From: Paractinoplanes bogorensis | GTDB taxonomy: Bacteria; Actinomycetota; Actinomycetes; Mycobacteriales; Micromonosporaceae | DNA: 64,000 nt | Direction: 5' to 3' | NCBI RefSeq assembly: GCF_018829635.1 | Contig: NZ_JAHKKG010000013.1 | Location: 124,001 to 188,000 of the forward strand | Shown: piece after piece, positions 33,663-42,036 of the stretch | Layout: each line of letters opens with the position of its first letter | Numbering within the stretch: the first letter of the stretch is position 1 | Translations under genes and position numbers: made by a program | The notes under the pieces: model-generated | What the model was told of the DNA's origin: nothing | The model's database searches: none | Seen by the model: only the letters and a program-made list of their open reading frames with translations

Positions 33663-34549
33663 GAGGGTCCCCCGTTTTCAGTTTTCGCCGGTCGTTCGAA
33701 CATCTCGCGCAATGTCAGACCGGATGGGTTGCCGATGGGCTCCAGGTAGGCCGCCATGATCCCGAGGACCCCCTTGCCCACGAGATTCTCGGTCGGGCCG
33801 TGGTCGGCGATGTCCGCGCTCGGGTCGCCGAGGTGCCGCACCGCCAGGCCCTCGGTGACCGCGGCCAGCAGGTTGGTGAACTCACGCATGGTGATGCCCG
33901 GGCGCAGCTGGTAGCCGCGCGCGGCGAGCGTCTCCTCGTAGATCTTCATCCACGGTTCGAGTGCACCGGCGTAGTTGTTGGCGATGGAGCTGCGGATGCC
34001 GTCGTTGCGATGAGCCGTCGCCACCATGATGAGCTGCAATTTGAACAGCGGCATCCGGCAAAGCGTCATGAGCTCGTGGTAACTCGACCGGTCCACGGCG
34101 TCGACCAGACTGTCGTCGGTGACCAGCCAGTCACCCCGCGTCTCCACATCGGCCCCGTACTGCGGGTCGTAGTTGATCGCGTGCAGCATGAACGCGAGCA
34201 GGTCGTTGAGGTAGTCGTCGTGGCTGGCCCAGGTCGAGCGGTAGGGGCCGGCGCCCTTCTGCCGCAGGAAGGGCAGATCGAGCTCCTCCACCTCGGCCGA
34301 GAGCGCGCGCTCGGTCAGGAAGCTCAGACCGGACCAGTACTGCTTGCGGCCGTCGCCGGTCGCGGTGGCGGGCCGCTGGGCACCGAGGTTGCGCTCGATC
34401 AGGTTGGCGCCGGCCTTGAGGTAGGACGCCACCTTCAACGAGTTCACCAGGGCGGCCCGCGTCGTCTCGCGCACCCCCTTGACCCGGGTCACGATGCCCG
34501 AGAAGTCCGCGCAGTACGGGTAGGGCAGATCCTTCTTGCCGTACGTCAT
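33659..34549 (-). CDS. TetR-like ligand-domain protein lacking a clear HTH
   Basis: The 296-residue product is helical. Its second half reads like the C-terminal domain of a TetR regulator (LRPGITMREFTNLLAAVTEG, LAVRHLGDPSADI), but the first 50 residues (MTYGKKDLPYPYCADFSGIV) do not contain a TetR HTH. Just upstream in another frame, a 26-codon ORF (34626-34546) ends in an ATGA overlap with this start; IPAESLA-MTYGKKDL across that junction faintly recalls the end of a TetR HTH. A frameshifted or degenerate regulator is possible. It is coupled to the serine hydrolase below it. Confidence 0.6.
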   Translation of the reverse strand: MTYGKKDLPYPYCADFSGIVTRVKGVRETTRAALVNSLKVASYLKAGANLIERNLGAQRPATATGDGRKQYWSGLSFLTERALSAEVEELDLPFLRQKGAGPYRSTWASHDDYLNDLLAFMLHAINYDPQYGADVETRGDWLVTDDSLVDAVDRSSYHELMTLCRMPLFKLQLIMVATAHRNDGIRSSIANNYAGALEPWMKIYEETLAARGYQLRPGITMREFTNLLAAVTEGLAVRHLGDPSADIADHGPTENLVGKGVLGIMAAYLEPIGNPSGLTLREMFERPAKTENGGPS

Positions 34550-34681
34550 GCAAGTGATTCTGCTGGGATTCCCGAGACCTTCAAGTGCGCACGTGCGTAG
34601 TACTCGCAGGCTAAGACTTCGGGCATTAAGCACGCACGCTCCGTGTCTCCGTGGCGGCGGAGAGTCACAGTGGGCAGGTCA

Positions 34682-35554
34682 TCAGGGGTGCAGGGCCCGC
34701 AGATAGGCCGTCGCGAGGGTACGCCGCGTAGGGGTACCTGACTGGGCAAGTTGCGTCATCCGCGCGTCGAGCCGCTCGCGTTCCTCATCGGTCAGGACCG
34801 AGTCAATGGCTTCCCCGTACGTCGGTGCGAGCGGATTCGGCGACACGGCCTTACGCGCTTCCCAGTCGCCGATCGGCTCGGCCGGCACATCCAATTGAGC
34901 CCGGTAGTCGACCTCGATGCCGTCGAACCCGGCCTCGGCGGCCCACCGCAGCAGGTCCCGCTCGTCGAAGTCGGTCATCGGGTTCTCGCCCCGGATCGCC
35001 CCCGCCCGATATACCGCGACGACCTTGGCCAGCAGATCGCCGACCTCGGCGTCACGCAGCCCGAACAGGCTGTCCGGCCGGTGGGCGAGCAGGAAGCGGT
35101 TGATCGGCTCGAAGATGGACAGCCGGCCGCCCGGCTTGAGCACCCGGAAGAACTCACGGAACGCGGTCGCCTTGTGATCGCAGTAGATCAGCACGGAACG
35201 GGTGGTGACCACGTCGACCGAGGCGTCCGGGATCTTCGACAGATCCTCGGCCGGCGCGTGCACGAAGCTGCAACGGTGGTCGTCGCCGGCGCGGCGGCGG
35301 CACTCGTCGAGGCCGGCGTCGGACACGTCACTGAAGATGACGTGCCCGTCGGGGCCGAGCCGCTCGAGGGCGCCGAACGCGATCAGACCGGTTCCGGCGC
35401 CCACGTCGAGCACGGTGTCGGCGGGCTGCAGATCGGCCCGGTCGAGCACCTCGTCGCGGAAGACCTCCAGCGAGGTGGCGTGTTGCGCCCGCAGCTCGGC
35501 GTTGCCCCCGTCGCGGCGCGTCAGCAACCACCGCGTCCACTCGTCCGTCGCCAT
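34682..35554 (-). CDS. class I SAM-dependent methyltransferase
   Basis: The 290-residue product shows motif I TVLDVGAGTGLIAFGALERLG, IFSDVSDAGLDECRRRAGDD, APAEDLSKIPDASVDVVTTR and FFRVLKPGGRLSIFEPINRF. Its start is set at ATG 35554 (MATDEWTRWLLTRRDGG) rather than the in-frame codon at 35596, because related proteins begin there. The C-terminal half may be a substrate-recognition insert. The substrate is unknown, and it is transcribed on its own. Confidence 0.87.
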   Translation of the reverse strand: MATDEWTRWLLTRRDGGNAELRAQHATSLEVFRDEVLDRADLQPADTVLDVGAGTGLIAFGALERLGPDGHVIFSDVSDAGLDECRRRAGDDHRCSFVHAPAEDLSKIPDASVDVVTTRSVLIYCDHKATAFREFFRVLKPGGRLSIFEPINRFLLAHRPDSLFGLRDAEVGDLLAKVVAVYRAGAIRGENPMTDFDERDLLRWAAEAGFDGIEVDYRAQLDVPAEPIGDWEARKAVSPNPLAPTYGEAIDSVLTDEERERLDARMTQLAQSGTPTRRTLATAYLRALHP

Positions 35555-35627
35555 CGGATCACCGTAGGGCACTTGACATCTCGATGGGTGAGACATCTAC
35601 GGGCGGCAATGGAAACGTGATCTGCTC

Positions 35628-35897
35628 TCACACCTCGACGACGGTCGGCCCGGCCCAGGTCGGCCCGGCCCAGTCCGTTCCGGCGCTCGGCTTGCCGTGC
35701 CCCGCGAGCACGACGGTCGGGCCGGCCCAGGTCGGCGCCGCGTTGTCCCAGTTGGTGCCCGCGACGACGGTGTCGGCGGCCGTCACGCCCTTGCCGGCCA
35801 GGGCGGCTCCTCCGACCCCGGCGCCCAGCAGGGTGACGCCGACGAGCGCGGTGCCGGTGCCCAGCGTGATCAGTCCACGACGTGCGATGCGGTTCAT
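35628..35897 (-). CDS. small exported protein with WAGPT repeats
   Basis: The 89-residue product has a signal peptide or single anchor (about 8-34, GLITLGTGTALVGVTLLGAG). A short tail follows in which WAGPTVV/WAGPT occurs three times (TWAGPTVVLAG, DWAGPTWAGPTVVEV). The DNA of the repeat is GGCCCGGCCCAGGTC. No known family. It lies 48 bp downstream of a membrane-anchored XRE regulator and is probably co-transcribed. Confidence 0.65.
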   Translation of the reverse strand: MNRIARRGLITLGTGTALVGVTLLGAGVGGAALAGKGVTAADTVVAGTNWDNAAPTWAGPTVVLAGHGKPSAGTDWAGPTWAGPTVVEV

Positions 35898-35945
35898 GAC
35901 GAGTCCCCGTTCCCTCGGATCCGCCCTCCTCGGTGGGGCGTGTCC

Positions 35946-36359
35946 TCAGCCTGAGGCCGCCGGCAGCCGCGTGACCAGCGGCAACGCTCGCCGGGAACGT
36001 CCCGGGAGACGTCGGCCCAGGGCCCAGCCGAGCGCGCCCGAGGCCGCCATCAGCGCGAACACCCCGGCGACCGGTCCCAGCCGCCGCGGTGGGACCTCGT
36101 CCTTCGGCCAGCGGGACTGCTTGCGCTCCCGTTGCGCGAGCGCCCAGAGCTCCTGAAGCCGGGTGTGATCGCCACCGCCGAGATCGGCCAGGGTCGCGAC
36201 CACCGCCCACGGCGGCAGGGCCTGACCGGTGAAGTAACGGGACAGCGAGGAGTCGCTGACGTGCGTCTTCAGGCTGAGCTCGCGCAGCGTGAGCCCGGTC
36301 TCGGCGCGCAACGCCCGCAGCTCGGCCACGAGTCTTCCGTGCGTTCCCGACAGTTCCAT
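35946..36359 (-). CDS. XRE-type regulator with a membrane anchor
   Basis: The 137-residue product has an N-terminal HTH (LVAELRALRAETGLTLRELS, then LKTHVSDSSLSRYFTGQALPPW) of the kind found in Streptomyces Cro/C1-like regulators. A basic linker (RERKQSRWPKDEVPPRR) follows, then one membrane helix (about 95-113, VAGVFALMAASGALGWALG). A DNA-binding domain tied to the membrane suggests signalling from the envelope. AAGGAAG precedes the ATG. It leads the small exported WAGPT protein. Confidence 0.82.
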   Translation of the reverse strand: MELSGTHGRLVAELRALRAETGLTLRELSLKTHVSDSSLSRYFTGQALPPWAVVATLADLGGGDHTRLQELWALAQRERKQSRWPKDEVPPRRLGPVAGVFALMAASGALGWALGRRLPGRSRRALPLVTRLPAASG

Positions 36360-36456
36360 CGCGCTTCCTTCCCCCGTGCCGGCCCGCGATGGCGTTCATT
36401 GTGGACGTGCCCGGCCAGCCCCGGCCAGACCGGACGTGTGCCGTCGGGCGAACAGG

Positions 36457-36909
36457 TCAGCGGGACTCGGCCAGGGTGGCCAGGCGGTCGATCGACGCGC
36501 GGAGCTTGTCGGCAGTGGTGGCCCGGGCCTTGGGGATGCGCTTCTCGTCGGTCAGGTGCGTCCAGTCGTACGTGTGAGTCACCCGTGAGCGGCCGGGCTC
36601 GAGCTCCTCGATCTCCCACCGCCACAGGTGACCGGGCGGGGTGCCGCCGGCCTCGCTCGGCCGCCACGCGATCAGGCGGCCCTCCTCGAACTCGGTGACA
36701 TGATTTTCCCGTACGGCTCCCTTGGTGATCGTCATCGCGAACACCTCGCCGACGGCGCGTACCCGCTGGCCCGTCGCCGCCTCGGCCAGGTTGTCGTTGC
36801 CGTCCCAGGCCGGCTGCCGGGCCGGATCGGCGATGAGCTCGAAGATGGTGGCGGCCGGGGCGGCGATCTCGCGTGCGGCGGTGACGACTCGTTCGGTCAT
36901 ACCGGCCAT
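36457..36909 (-). CDS. SRPBCC-family (polyketide cyclase/AHSA1-like) protein
   Basis: The 150-residue product begins in the START/Bet v1-like way (VVTAAREIAAPAATIFELIADPARQPAWDG). It then shows GEVFAMTITKGAVRENHVTEFEEGRLIAW and the C-terminal WRWEIEELEPGRSRVTHTYDW. Such proteins bind hydrophobic ligands; the biological ligand is unknown. ATG 36909 or ATG 36900 may be the start. It lies 22 bp downstream of the MFS gene on the same strand and is likely in one transcript. Confidence 0.85.
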   Translation of the reverse strand: MAGMTERVVTAAREIAAPAATIFELIADPARQPAWDGNDNLAEAATGQRVRAVGEVFAMTITKGAVRENHVTEFEEGRLIAWRPSEAGGTPPGHLWRWEIEELEPGRSRVTHTYDWTHLTDEKRIPKARATTADKLRASIDRLATLAESR

Positions 36910-36930
36910 CCTGCCTCAGGCCATCCTGCT

Positions 36931-38148
36931 TCAGGCCAGGCGGCGCGGGGTGCGGCCGACCCAGGTGACGACCGGGTGGACCAGCAGGGCCGTCGCGGCG
37001 AAGACGGCGGCGATCACCCACCAGCCCCAGCCGCCGGTGCCGACGGCCAGGAAGGTCAGGGCGGCCGGGCCGATGAACTTGGAGATGCCGATGGTCGTGT
37101 TGGCCGCGCCCAGGTAGATGCCGCGGCGGTCGGGTGGCGGCACCTCGGTGGTGAAGTAGAACTCGGCCGCCGACGACCACAGTTCGGCCGCGGTCAGCAG
37201 CAGTACGCCCAGGGCCAGCACCGCGATGGTCACCCAGCCGCCGGTGCGCCCGCTGCCCGCGAACACCAGGCAGGCGGCGGCGGTGGTCAGCGCCGCCCAG
37301 CGGCTGAGCCGGGCCGAGCCGGCCATGCTGATCGCCCCTCGGGTGGCCGGCACCTGCAGCAGAACGGCCAGGATGGTGTTCATGGCGAACAGCGCGCCCA
37401 GCACCGGCTTGGGCGCGTCGGTGCGGGTGATCGCCCACAGCGGCACGACCGTGCTGAACAGCACCTCGCTGAAGAACATGACGGCGAAGATGCCGGTCAG
37501 GGCCGTGTACGGATGGTCGCGGAGGACGCCCCACGGAAGTGAGCGGCCGGCACCGGGGGCAGCCGGCGCGGCCGGCATCCGGGACACGAAGAGGCCGCTC
37601 AGGAAGATGCCGGCCGCGTTGATCAGCACCAGCGCCAGCAGCCCGGGCCGCGAGTCGAGGGCGATCGCGGCCGCGCCCAGGCCGGCGCCGACCGTGAAGC
37701 CCACGTTGAGGTACGCCCGGACGAACGCCATCGTGCGGACCCGGGTCTCCTGGGGCACCGCGGCGGCGGTGTAGACCTGCCGGCCGGCGTCGGTCAGGCC
37801 CTGCGACAACGCCTGCAGCGCGAGCACCGCGACGAACGACCAGAACGCCCCGACCAGCGGGTAGAGCAGGAACGCGAGCACCCCGACAGCCGAGCCGAGC
37901 ACCCAGGCCCGCTGCCCGCCGATCCGGTCGGCCACGTGCCCGAGCGGCAGCGACAGCAGCAGGGTGAGCAGTCCCGAGATCGAGAAGCCGATGCCGACCT
38001 GCACCGCCGACAGCCCGGTGTAGACGGTGAAGAACACGACGCTGCCGGTCAGGTAGACGCCCCAGCCGACCGCGACCAGCGCCGACTGGGCGACGAGCTG
38101 CCGGGCCAGGCCGGGCGGGGGTAACACGCGAGCGATCACATCGATCAC
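36931..38148 (-). CDS. MFS transporter
   Basis: The 405-residue product has about 12 helices. Motif A is visible as LGHVADRIGGQRAWVLG after helix 2. Other family marks are YLTGSVVFFTVYTGLS, QALSQGLTDAGRQVYTAAAV and RAYLNVGFTVGAGLGAA. It is most like actinobacterial drug-efflux MFS proteins (MFS_1). It starts 41 bp from the divergent serine-hydrolase gene and is followed by the SRPBCC gene. Confidence 0.88.
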   Translation of the reverse strand: MIDVIARVLPPPGLARQLVAQSALVAVGWGVYLTGSVVFFTVYTGLSAVQVGIGFSISGLLTLLLSLPLGHVADRIGGQRAWVLGSAVGVLAFLLYPLVGAFWSFVAVLALQALSQGLTDAGRQVYTAAAVPQETRVRTMAFVRAYLNVGFTVGAGLGAAAIALDSRPGLLALVLINAAGIFLSGLFVSRMPAAPAAPGAGRSLPWGVLRDHPYTALTGIFAVMFFSEVLFSTVVPLWAITRTDAPKPVLGALFAMNTILAVLLQVPATRGAISMAGSARLSRWAALTTAAACLVFAGSGRTGGWVTIAVLALGVLLLTAAELWSSAAEFYFTTEVPPPDRRGIYLGAANTTIGISKFIGPAALTFLAVGTGGWGWWVIAAVFAATALLVHPVVTWVGRTPRRLA

Positions 38149-38189
38149 CGTAAACGCTCGGTCGCGCCGATGTGGTACACCTGCGTTCC

Positions 38190-39209
38190 ATGGTCACGCC
38201 TGCCGCCGTACGGGAAACGCTTGATCTTGTCTCGGCCCGGGGGACGGCGGCTCAGCTGTGCGTGCTGCGGGACGGGCAGTTCGTGGTCGACCGGTCGTTC
38301 GGAGCCGAGCCGCGAGACCCGTTTCTGCTGCTCTCGGCGGGGAAGCCGTTCGTCGCGCTGCTCGTGCACCAGCTGGCCGAACGGGGCGCGCTCGGCCTCG
38401 ACGATCCGCTCGCGCGGCACTGGCCCGAGTTCGGCGCGCGCGGCAAGCAGGGCATCACGATCCGGCACGTGCTGCAACACCGATCCGGTCTCCCGTACGG
38501 ACGCAGCCTCGCCCACGACGCGCTGGCCGCCCCGGATTGGGACCGTTCGGTGCGCGCGCTCGCCGCCGCCCGTCCGCGCACGCCGCCCGGCGCGGTCCCG
38601 GCCTATCACGTGCTCAGCTACGGGTTCCTGCTCGGTGAGCTGGTGCGGCGGGTCACCGGGGAGCCGGTCGCCGAGGTGCTGCGCCGTGACCTGCTCGAAC
38701 CGCTCGGCCTGCGCGACACGAGTCTCGGCGGGCCGGTGCGGATCCCGCTGCGCGGTTCTCCGGTGCGCCAGACGTTTCTCAACCGCCGGTGGTTCCGCGC
38801 CGCCGAGATCCCGGCCGCGACCGTGGCGAGCACCGCCCGTGACCTGGCCCGCCTGTATCAGGCCCTGCTCGACGGGGGACAGGGCGTGCTGGCGCCGGCC
38901 ACGATCGCGGAGGCGTGCCGCCCGTCCGCTGACGGTGAGGTCGATCGGCTCCTGCGGCGTACGGTCCGGTGGGCGCAGGGGTTTCAGCTCGGCGGCTCGG
39001 ACGACGGCAACCCGTCCCGGTCGCTTCCGTTCGGGCAGCTCAGCAGCCGCGAGGCGTTCGGGCACAACGGATCGGGTGCGTGTCTGGGCTGGGCCGACCC
39101 GTCCCGCGGCCTGGTCATGGTCTATCTGACCAACCGCCTGCAGCCGGGGATGGCCGGTGCGCCGCACCTGTGCGCGGTCAGCGATGCCCTGCTACGCGGC
39201 TGCGGCTAA
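38190..39209 (+). CDS. serine hydrolase, beta-lactamase fold
   Basis: The 339-residue product has SxxK in FLLLSAGKPFVALLV (Ser49-Lys52), the Tyr region PAYHVLSYGFLLGELV and a C-terminal AFGHNGSGACLGWADP in the KTG position (HNG). There is no signal peptide. It belongs to the class C beta-lactamase/esterase EstB group. ATG 38190 is preferred to GTG 38172. The 3' end overlaps the convergent BKACE gene by 18 bp. Confidence 0.88.
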   Translation: MVTPAAVRETLDLVSARGTAAQLCVLRDGQFVVDRSFGAEPRDPFLLLSAGKPFVALLVHQLAERGALGLDDPLARHWPEFGARGKQGITIRHVLQHRSGLPYGRSLAHDALAAPDWDRSVRALAAARPRTPPGAVPAYHVLSYGFLLGELVRRVTGEPVAEVLRRDLLEPLGLRDTSLGGPVRIPLRGSPVRQTFLNRRWFRAAEIPAATVASTARDLARLYQALLDGGQGVLAPATIAEACRPSADGEVDRLLRRTVRWAQGFQLGGSDDGNPSRSLPFGQLSSREAFGHNGSGACLGWADPSRGLVMVYLTNRLQPGMAGAPHLCAVSDALLRGCG

Positions 39210-39926
39210 CCTGACCGCGGCCCGGACCAGGTCGGCGTTGCTGGTGGCCGTGGTGCCGTCGGGGAGCAGCACCGAGTCTTCGAAACCGACCCGGGTGTCG
39301 TGGCCGCGGCGGAACGCGTCGCGGACCAGCGGCCAGGTCCAGTCGTTCATGCCGTGGGTCAGGCGCGGGCAGGTCGAGCCGGCCTCGTCGAGCCGGTCGT
39401 TCAGCGTCCGGGCGACCGTCTCGGGCGGCCCGTCGAGGAAGTACGGCTCGCCCGGGTCGAGTTCGATGCTGATCCGGGCCGCCTGCGGCAGCAGTCCCGA
39501 GGCGAGCAGGGCGGGCATCTCCTGCGGCGCCCACAGGCCGACGTCGATGCCGATGCCGACGTCGAGCATCGCCGCCATGACCTGCTCGAACCCGTCCTCG
39601 GAGAGGTTGACGGTGGCGACGTCGACGCCCTCCCACTCGCGGATCATGGCGATCCGGTCGGCGAGGTCGGGCACGATCCACGCGCCGGTGGTCAGCCCGA
39701 TCTCGACCCCGGGGCCGATCTCGCGGACCCGCCGGCAGGTCTCGTTCACGACCGCCGGGTCGAGCGTCTCGCCGCCCGACCCGTCGCGGACGTGCAGGTG
39801 GACCCCGGTCGCCCCGGCCGCGAAACACTCGGTCAGCTCGGCCACGACCTCGTCCGTCGACACCGGCATCCGCGGATGGACGTCCCGGCCCCACGGCCCG
39901 TTCGGGGTCACCTGCACCATGGTCAT
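39192..39926 (-). CDS. 3-keto-5-aminohexanoate cleavage family (BKACE) enzyme
   Basis: The 244-residue TIM-barrel protein belongs to the DUF849/BKACE family, which condenses a beta-keto acid with acetyl-CoA to give a CoA ester and acetoacetate. Metal-binding His residues appear in GVHLHVRDGSG, and ATVNLSEDGFEQVM, DVGLWAPQEMP, LTHGMNDWTWPLV and RVGFEDSVLLPDG match the barrel end. It is shorter than the first described members (about 270-300). The start codon abuts that of the divergent GNAT gene. Confidence 0.88.
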   Translation of the reverse strand: MTMVQVTPNGPWGRDVHPRMPVSTDEVVAELTECFAAGATGVHLHVRDGSGGETLDPAVVNETCRRVREIGPGVEIGLTTGAWIVPDLADRIAMIREWEGVDVATVNLSEDGFEQVMAAMLDVGIGIDVGLWAPQEMPALLASGLLPQAARISIELDPGEPYFLDGPPETVARTLNDRLDEAGSTCPRLTHGMNDWTWPLVRDAFRRGHDTRVGFEDSVLLPDGTTATSNADLVRAAVRLAAAA

Positions 39927-40451
39927 ATGGCCAACCTAGGCGTTCGTCTGACTCCCCGCCTCCGGCTGGAACCGATCGGCCCGCGGCACGCCGCCGACCT
40001 GCTGGCGCTCTACCGTGATCCGGCCGTCGCCGAGTGGTACGGCCGGTGGACGTGGACCGAGGTGGAACGGGAGACGGCCCGGATGGCCCGGCTCTGGCGG
40101 TCCGACGGCGTGCACAAGTGGATGGCGTACGACCGGGTGACCGGCCTGTGCATCGGCCGGGGCGGGCTCTCCCGGGCCGTCGTCGACGGGCAGGCCCGCC
40201 TCGAACTGGGCTGGGTGCTGCACGGGCGCTTCTGGGGCCGCGGCTACGCCACCGAGATCGGCCGGGCCGGGCTGACGTACGCCGCTGACGTGCTGGACAC
40301 GGACGAGGTGGTCTCCTTCACCGAGACCGGCAACCGCCGCTCCCGGGCCGTGATGGAACGGCTCGGATTCCGCCACGCCCGGGACTTCCTGCTCGGCGGC
40401 GAAGGATTTTCCCTCTATACCTGTGTCGGATCGGGATCGGCGCGTTCGTAG
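39927..40451 (+). CDS. GNAT-family N-acetyltransferase (RimJ/RimL type)
   Basis: The 174-residue product reads RLTPRLRLEPIGPRHAADLL, then IGRGGLSRAVVDGQARLELGWVLHGRFWGRGYATEIGRAGL (acetyl-CoA loop RGYAT) and NRRSRAVMERLGFRHARDF, the standard Acetyltransf_3 pattern. The target amine is unknown. The ATG at 39927 directly follows the BKACE start codon on the other strand (CATATG), so each promoter must lie inside the other gene. The DGPF/ECF42 pair follows. Confidence 0.9.
   Translation: MANLGVRLTPRLRLEPIGPRHAADLLALYRDPAVAEWYGRWTWTEVERETARMARLWRSDGVHKWMAYDRVTGLCIGRGGLSRAVVDGQARLELGWVLHGRFWGRGYATEIGRAGLTYAADVLDTDEVVSFTETGNRRSRAVMERLGFRHARDFLLGGEGFSLYTCVGSGSARS
40424..40449 (+). promoter_or_regulatory. 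candidate ECF42 promoter before the DGPF gene
   Basis: TGTCGGA (40424-40430) and CGTA (40447-40450) are separated by 16 bases, 37 bases before the DGPF start. ECF42 promoters are described as TGTCGA-type -35 with a CGT/CGA-type -10, so this fits self-activation of the pair. Assigned by pattern. Confidence 0.4.
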
Positions 40452-40486
40452 CCAGGGTGAGAACACCGCAACCACAAGGAGCTGAC

Positions 40487-40810
40487 ATGCAATATCTGGT
40501 CACCGTCGTCGACGACCGGACCAACTCCGGGACCGAGGAGGAGATGGTCGCGATCACCGCGTTCAACGAGCGGATCCAGGCCGAGGGCCATTGGGTCTTC
40601 GCGGGCGGCCTGAACGGGCCCGACACGGCCACCGTGCTCGACAACCGGGACGGGCGCGGGCTGGTCACCGACGGCCCGTACGTGGAGACGAAGGAGTGGA
40701 TGGCCGGCTTCTGGGTGATGGAGGCGCCCGACCTCGACGTGGCGCTGCGACTGGCCGCCGAGGGGTCGCGGGCCTGCAACCGCAAGGTCGAGGTGCGTCC
40801 GTTCCTGTGA
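40487..40810 (+). CDS. DGPF/YciI-like protein, partner of ECF42
   Basis: The 107-residue product carries the name-giving DGPF-type segment LVTDGPYVETKEWMAGFWVMEAPDLDVAL. It is the YCII/DGPF fold always found beside ECF42 sigma factors in actinobacteria. Its function is not known; regulation of the pair by the sigma factor is. AAGGAG lies 6 bases before ATG 40487, and the TGA overlaps the sigma-factor GTG in GTGA. Confidence 0.92.
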   Translation: MQYLVTVVDDRTNSGTEEEMVAITAFNERIQAEGHWVFAGGLNGPDTATVLDNRDGRGLVTDGPYVETKEWMAGFWVMEAPDLDVALRLAAEGSRACNRKVEVRPFL

Positions 40811-42036
40811 CCGGTTCCGTTGACGATGCGGTCACCCGCGCCCACCACGAGGAGTGGGCCCGGGTGGTCGCCACCCTGTGCAAACGGTTCGGCGATCTCG
40901 ACATCGCCGAGGAGGCGGCGGCCGAGGCGTTCGCGACCGCGGTCGAGCGCTGGCCCTCCGACGGCGTGCCGCCCGGTCCCGGTGCCTGGCTGACCACCAC
41001 GGCCACCCGCAAGGCGATCGACCGGATCCGCCGGGAGAGCAAACGCGACGACAAGCAGAAGGAGGCGCAGATGCTCCGATACGACGATCCCGATGAAGTC
41101 GGCGTGGTCGAGGACGAGCGGCTCCGGCTGATCTTCACCTGCTGTCACCCGGCGCTGGCCCCGGAGAGCCGGGTCGCGCTGACCCTGCGCATGGTCGGCG
41201 GCCTGACCGTGGCCGAGATCGCCCGCGCCTTCCTGGTGCAGGAGACGGCCATGGGCCAGCGGATCACCCGGGCCAAAGCCAAGATCAAGGCCAACCGCAT
41301 TCCGTACCGGGTACCGGCCGCCGAGGATCTGCCGGCGCGCGTCTCGGGGGTGCTGGCGGTGCTGTTCCTGGTCTTCAACGAGGGCTATCTGGCGACCGGG
41401 GCGGAGACCGATCCCGTACGCGGGGAACTCACCGCCGAGGCCCTCCGGCTCACCCGCCTGATCCGGGCCCTGTTGCCGCGCGACGGTGAGGTGGCCGGAC
41501 TGCTGGCGCTGATGCTGCTGACCGAGGCCCGCCGCGCGGCGCGGGTGTCGCCGGGCGGCGAACTGGTCACGTTGGGCGAGCAGGACCGCGGGGCGTGGGA
41601 CGCCGGGCTGATCGCCGAGGGGCACCGGCTGATCCGGGAGCGCCTGGCCACCCGGGAGGCGCCCGGCCGCTACCAGATCCTGGCCGCGATCAACGCCGTG
41701 CACACCTCGGCCCGCGACGTCCGGGACACCGACTGGTCGCAGGTGGTGGCCCTCTACGACCAGCTCGTCCGGATCGACAAGTCGCCGATCGTGGTGCTCA
41801 ACCGGGCCGTCGCGGTGGCCGAGCTGGACGGGCCGGAGGTGGCCCTCGCCGCCGTCGACCGGCTGTCCGACGCGCTGGACGGCTATCACGCCTTCCACGC
41901 GACCCGGGCCGACCTGCTGCGGCGGCTGGGGCGCAGCGCGGAGTCGCGGTCGGCCTACGACCGGGCGATCGAGCTGGCCGGCAACACCGCCGAGAGCGCC
42001 TATCTGGCCCGGCGTCGGGACCAGTTACGTGCCTAG
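40807..42036 (+). CDS. ECF42-group RNA polymerase sigma factor
   Basis: The 409-residue protein has sigma region 2 (RVVATLCKRFGDLDIAEEAA, PGAWLTTTATRKAIDRIRRES) and region 4 (RVALTLRMVGGLTVAEIARAFLV, AMGQRITRAKAKIK). A long C-terminal TPR-like domain of about 230 residues follows (RYQILAAINAVHTSA, PIVVLNRAVAVAELDGPEVALAAVDRL). This architecture and the DGPF partner define ECF42. There is no anti-sigma gene; activity is thought to depend on the C-terminal domain. It overlaps the convergent PEP-mutase-like gene by 12 bp. Confidence 0.93.
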   Translation: MTGSVDDAVTRAHHEEWARVVATLCKRFGDLDIAEEAAAEAFATAVERWPSDGVPPGPGAWLTTTATRKAIDRIRRESKRDDKQKEAQMLRYDDPDEVGVVEDERLRLIFTCCHPALAPESRVALTLRMVGGLTVAEIARAFLVQETAMGQRITRAKAKIKANRIPYRVPAAEDLPARVSGVLAVLFLVFNEGYLATGAETDPVRGELTAEALRLTRLIRALLPRDGEVAGLLALMLLTEARRAARVSPGGELVTLGEQDRGAWDAGLIAEGHRLIRERLATREAPGRYQILAAINAVHTSARDVRDTDWSQVVALYDQLVRIDKSPIVVLNRAVAVAELDGPEVALAAVDRLSDALDGYHAFHATRADLLRRLGRSAESRSAYDRAIELAGNTAESAYLARRRDQLRA

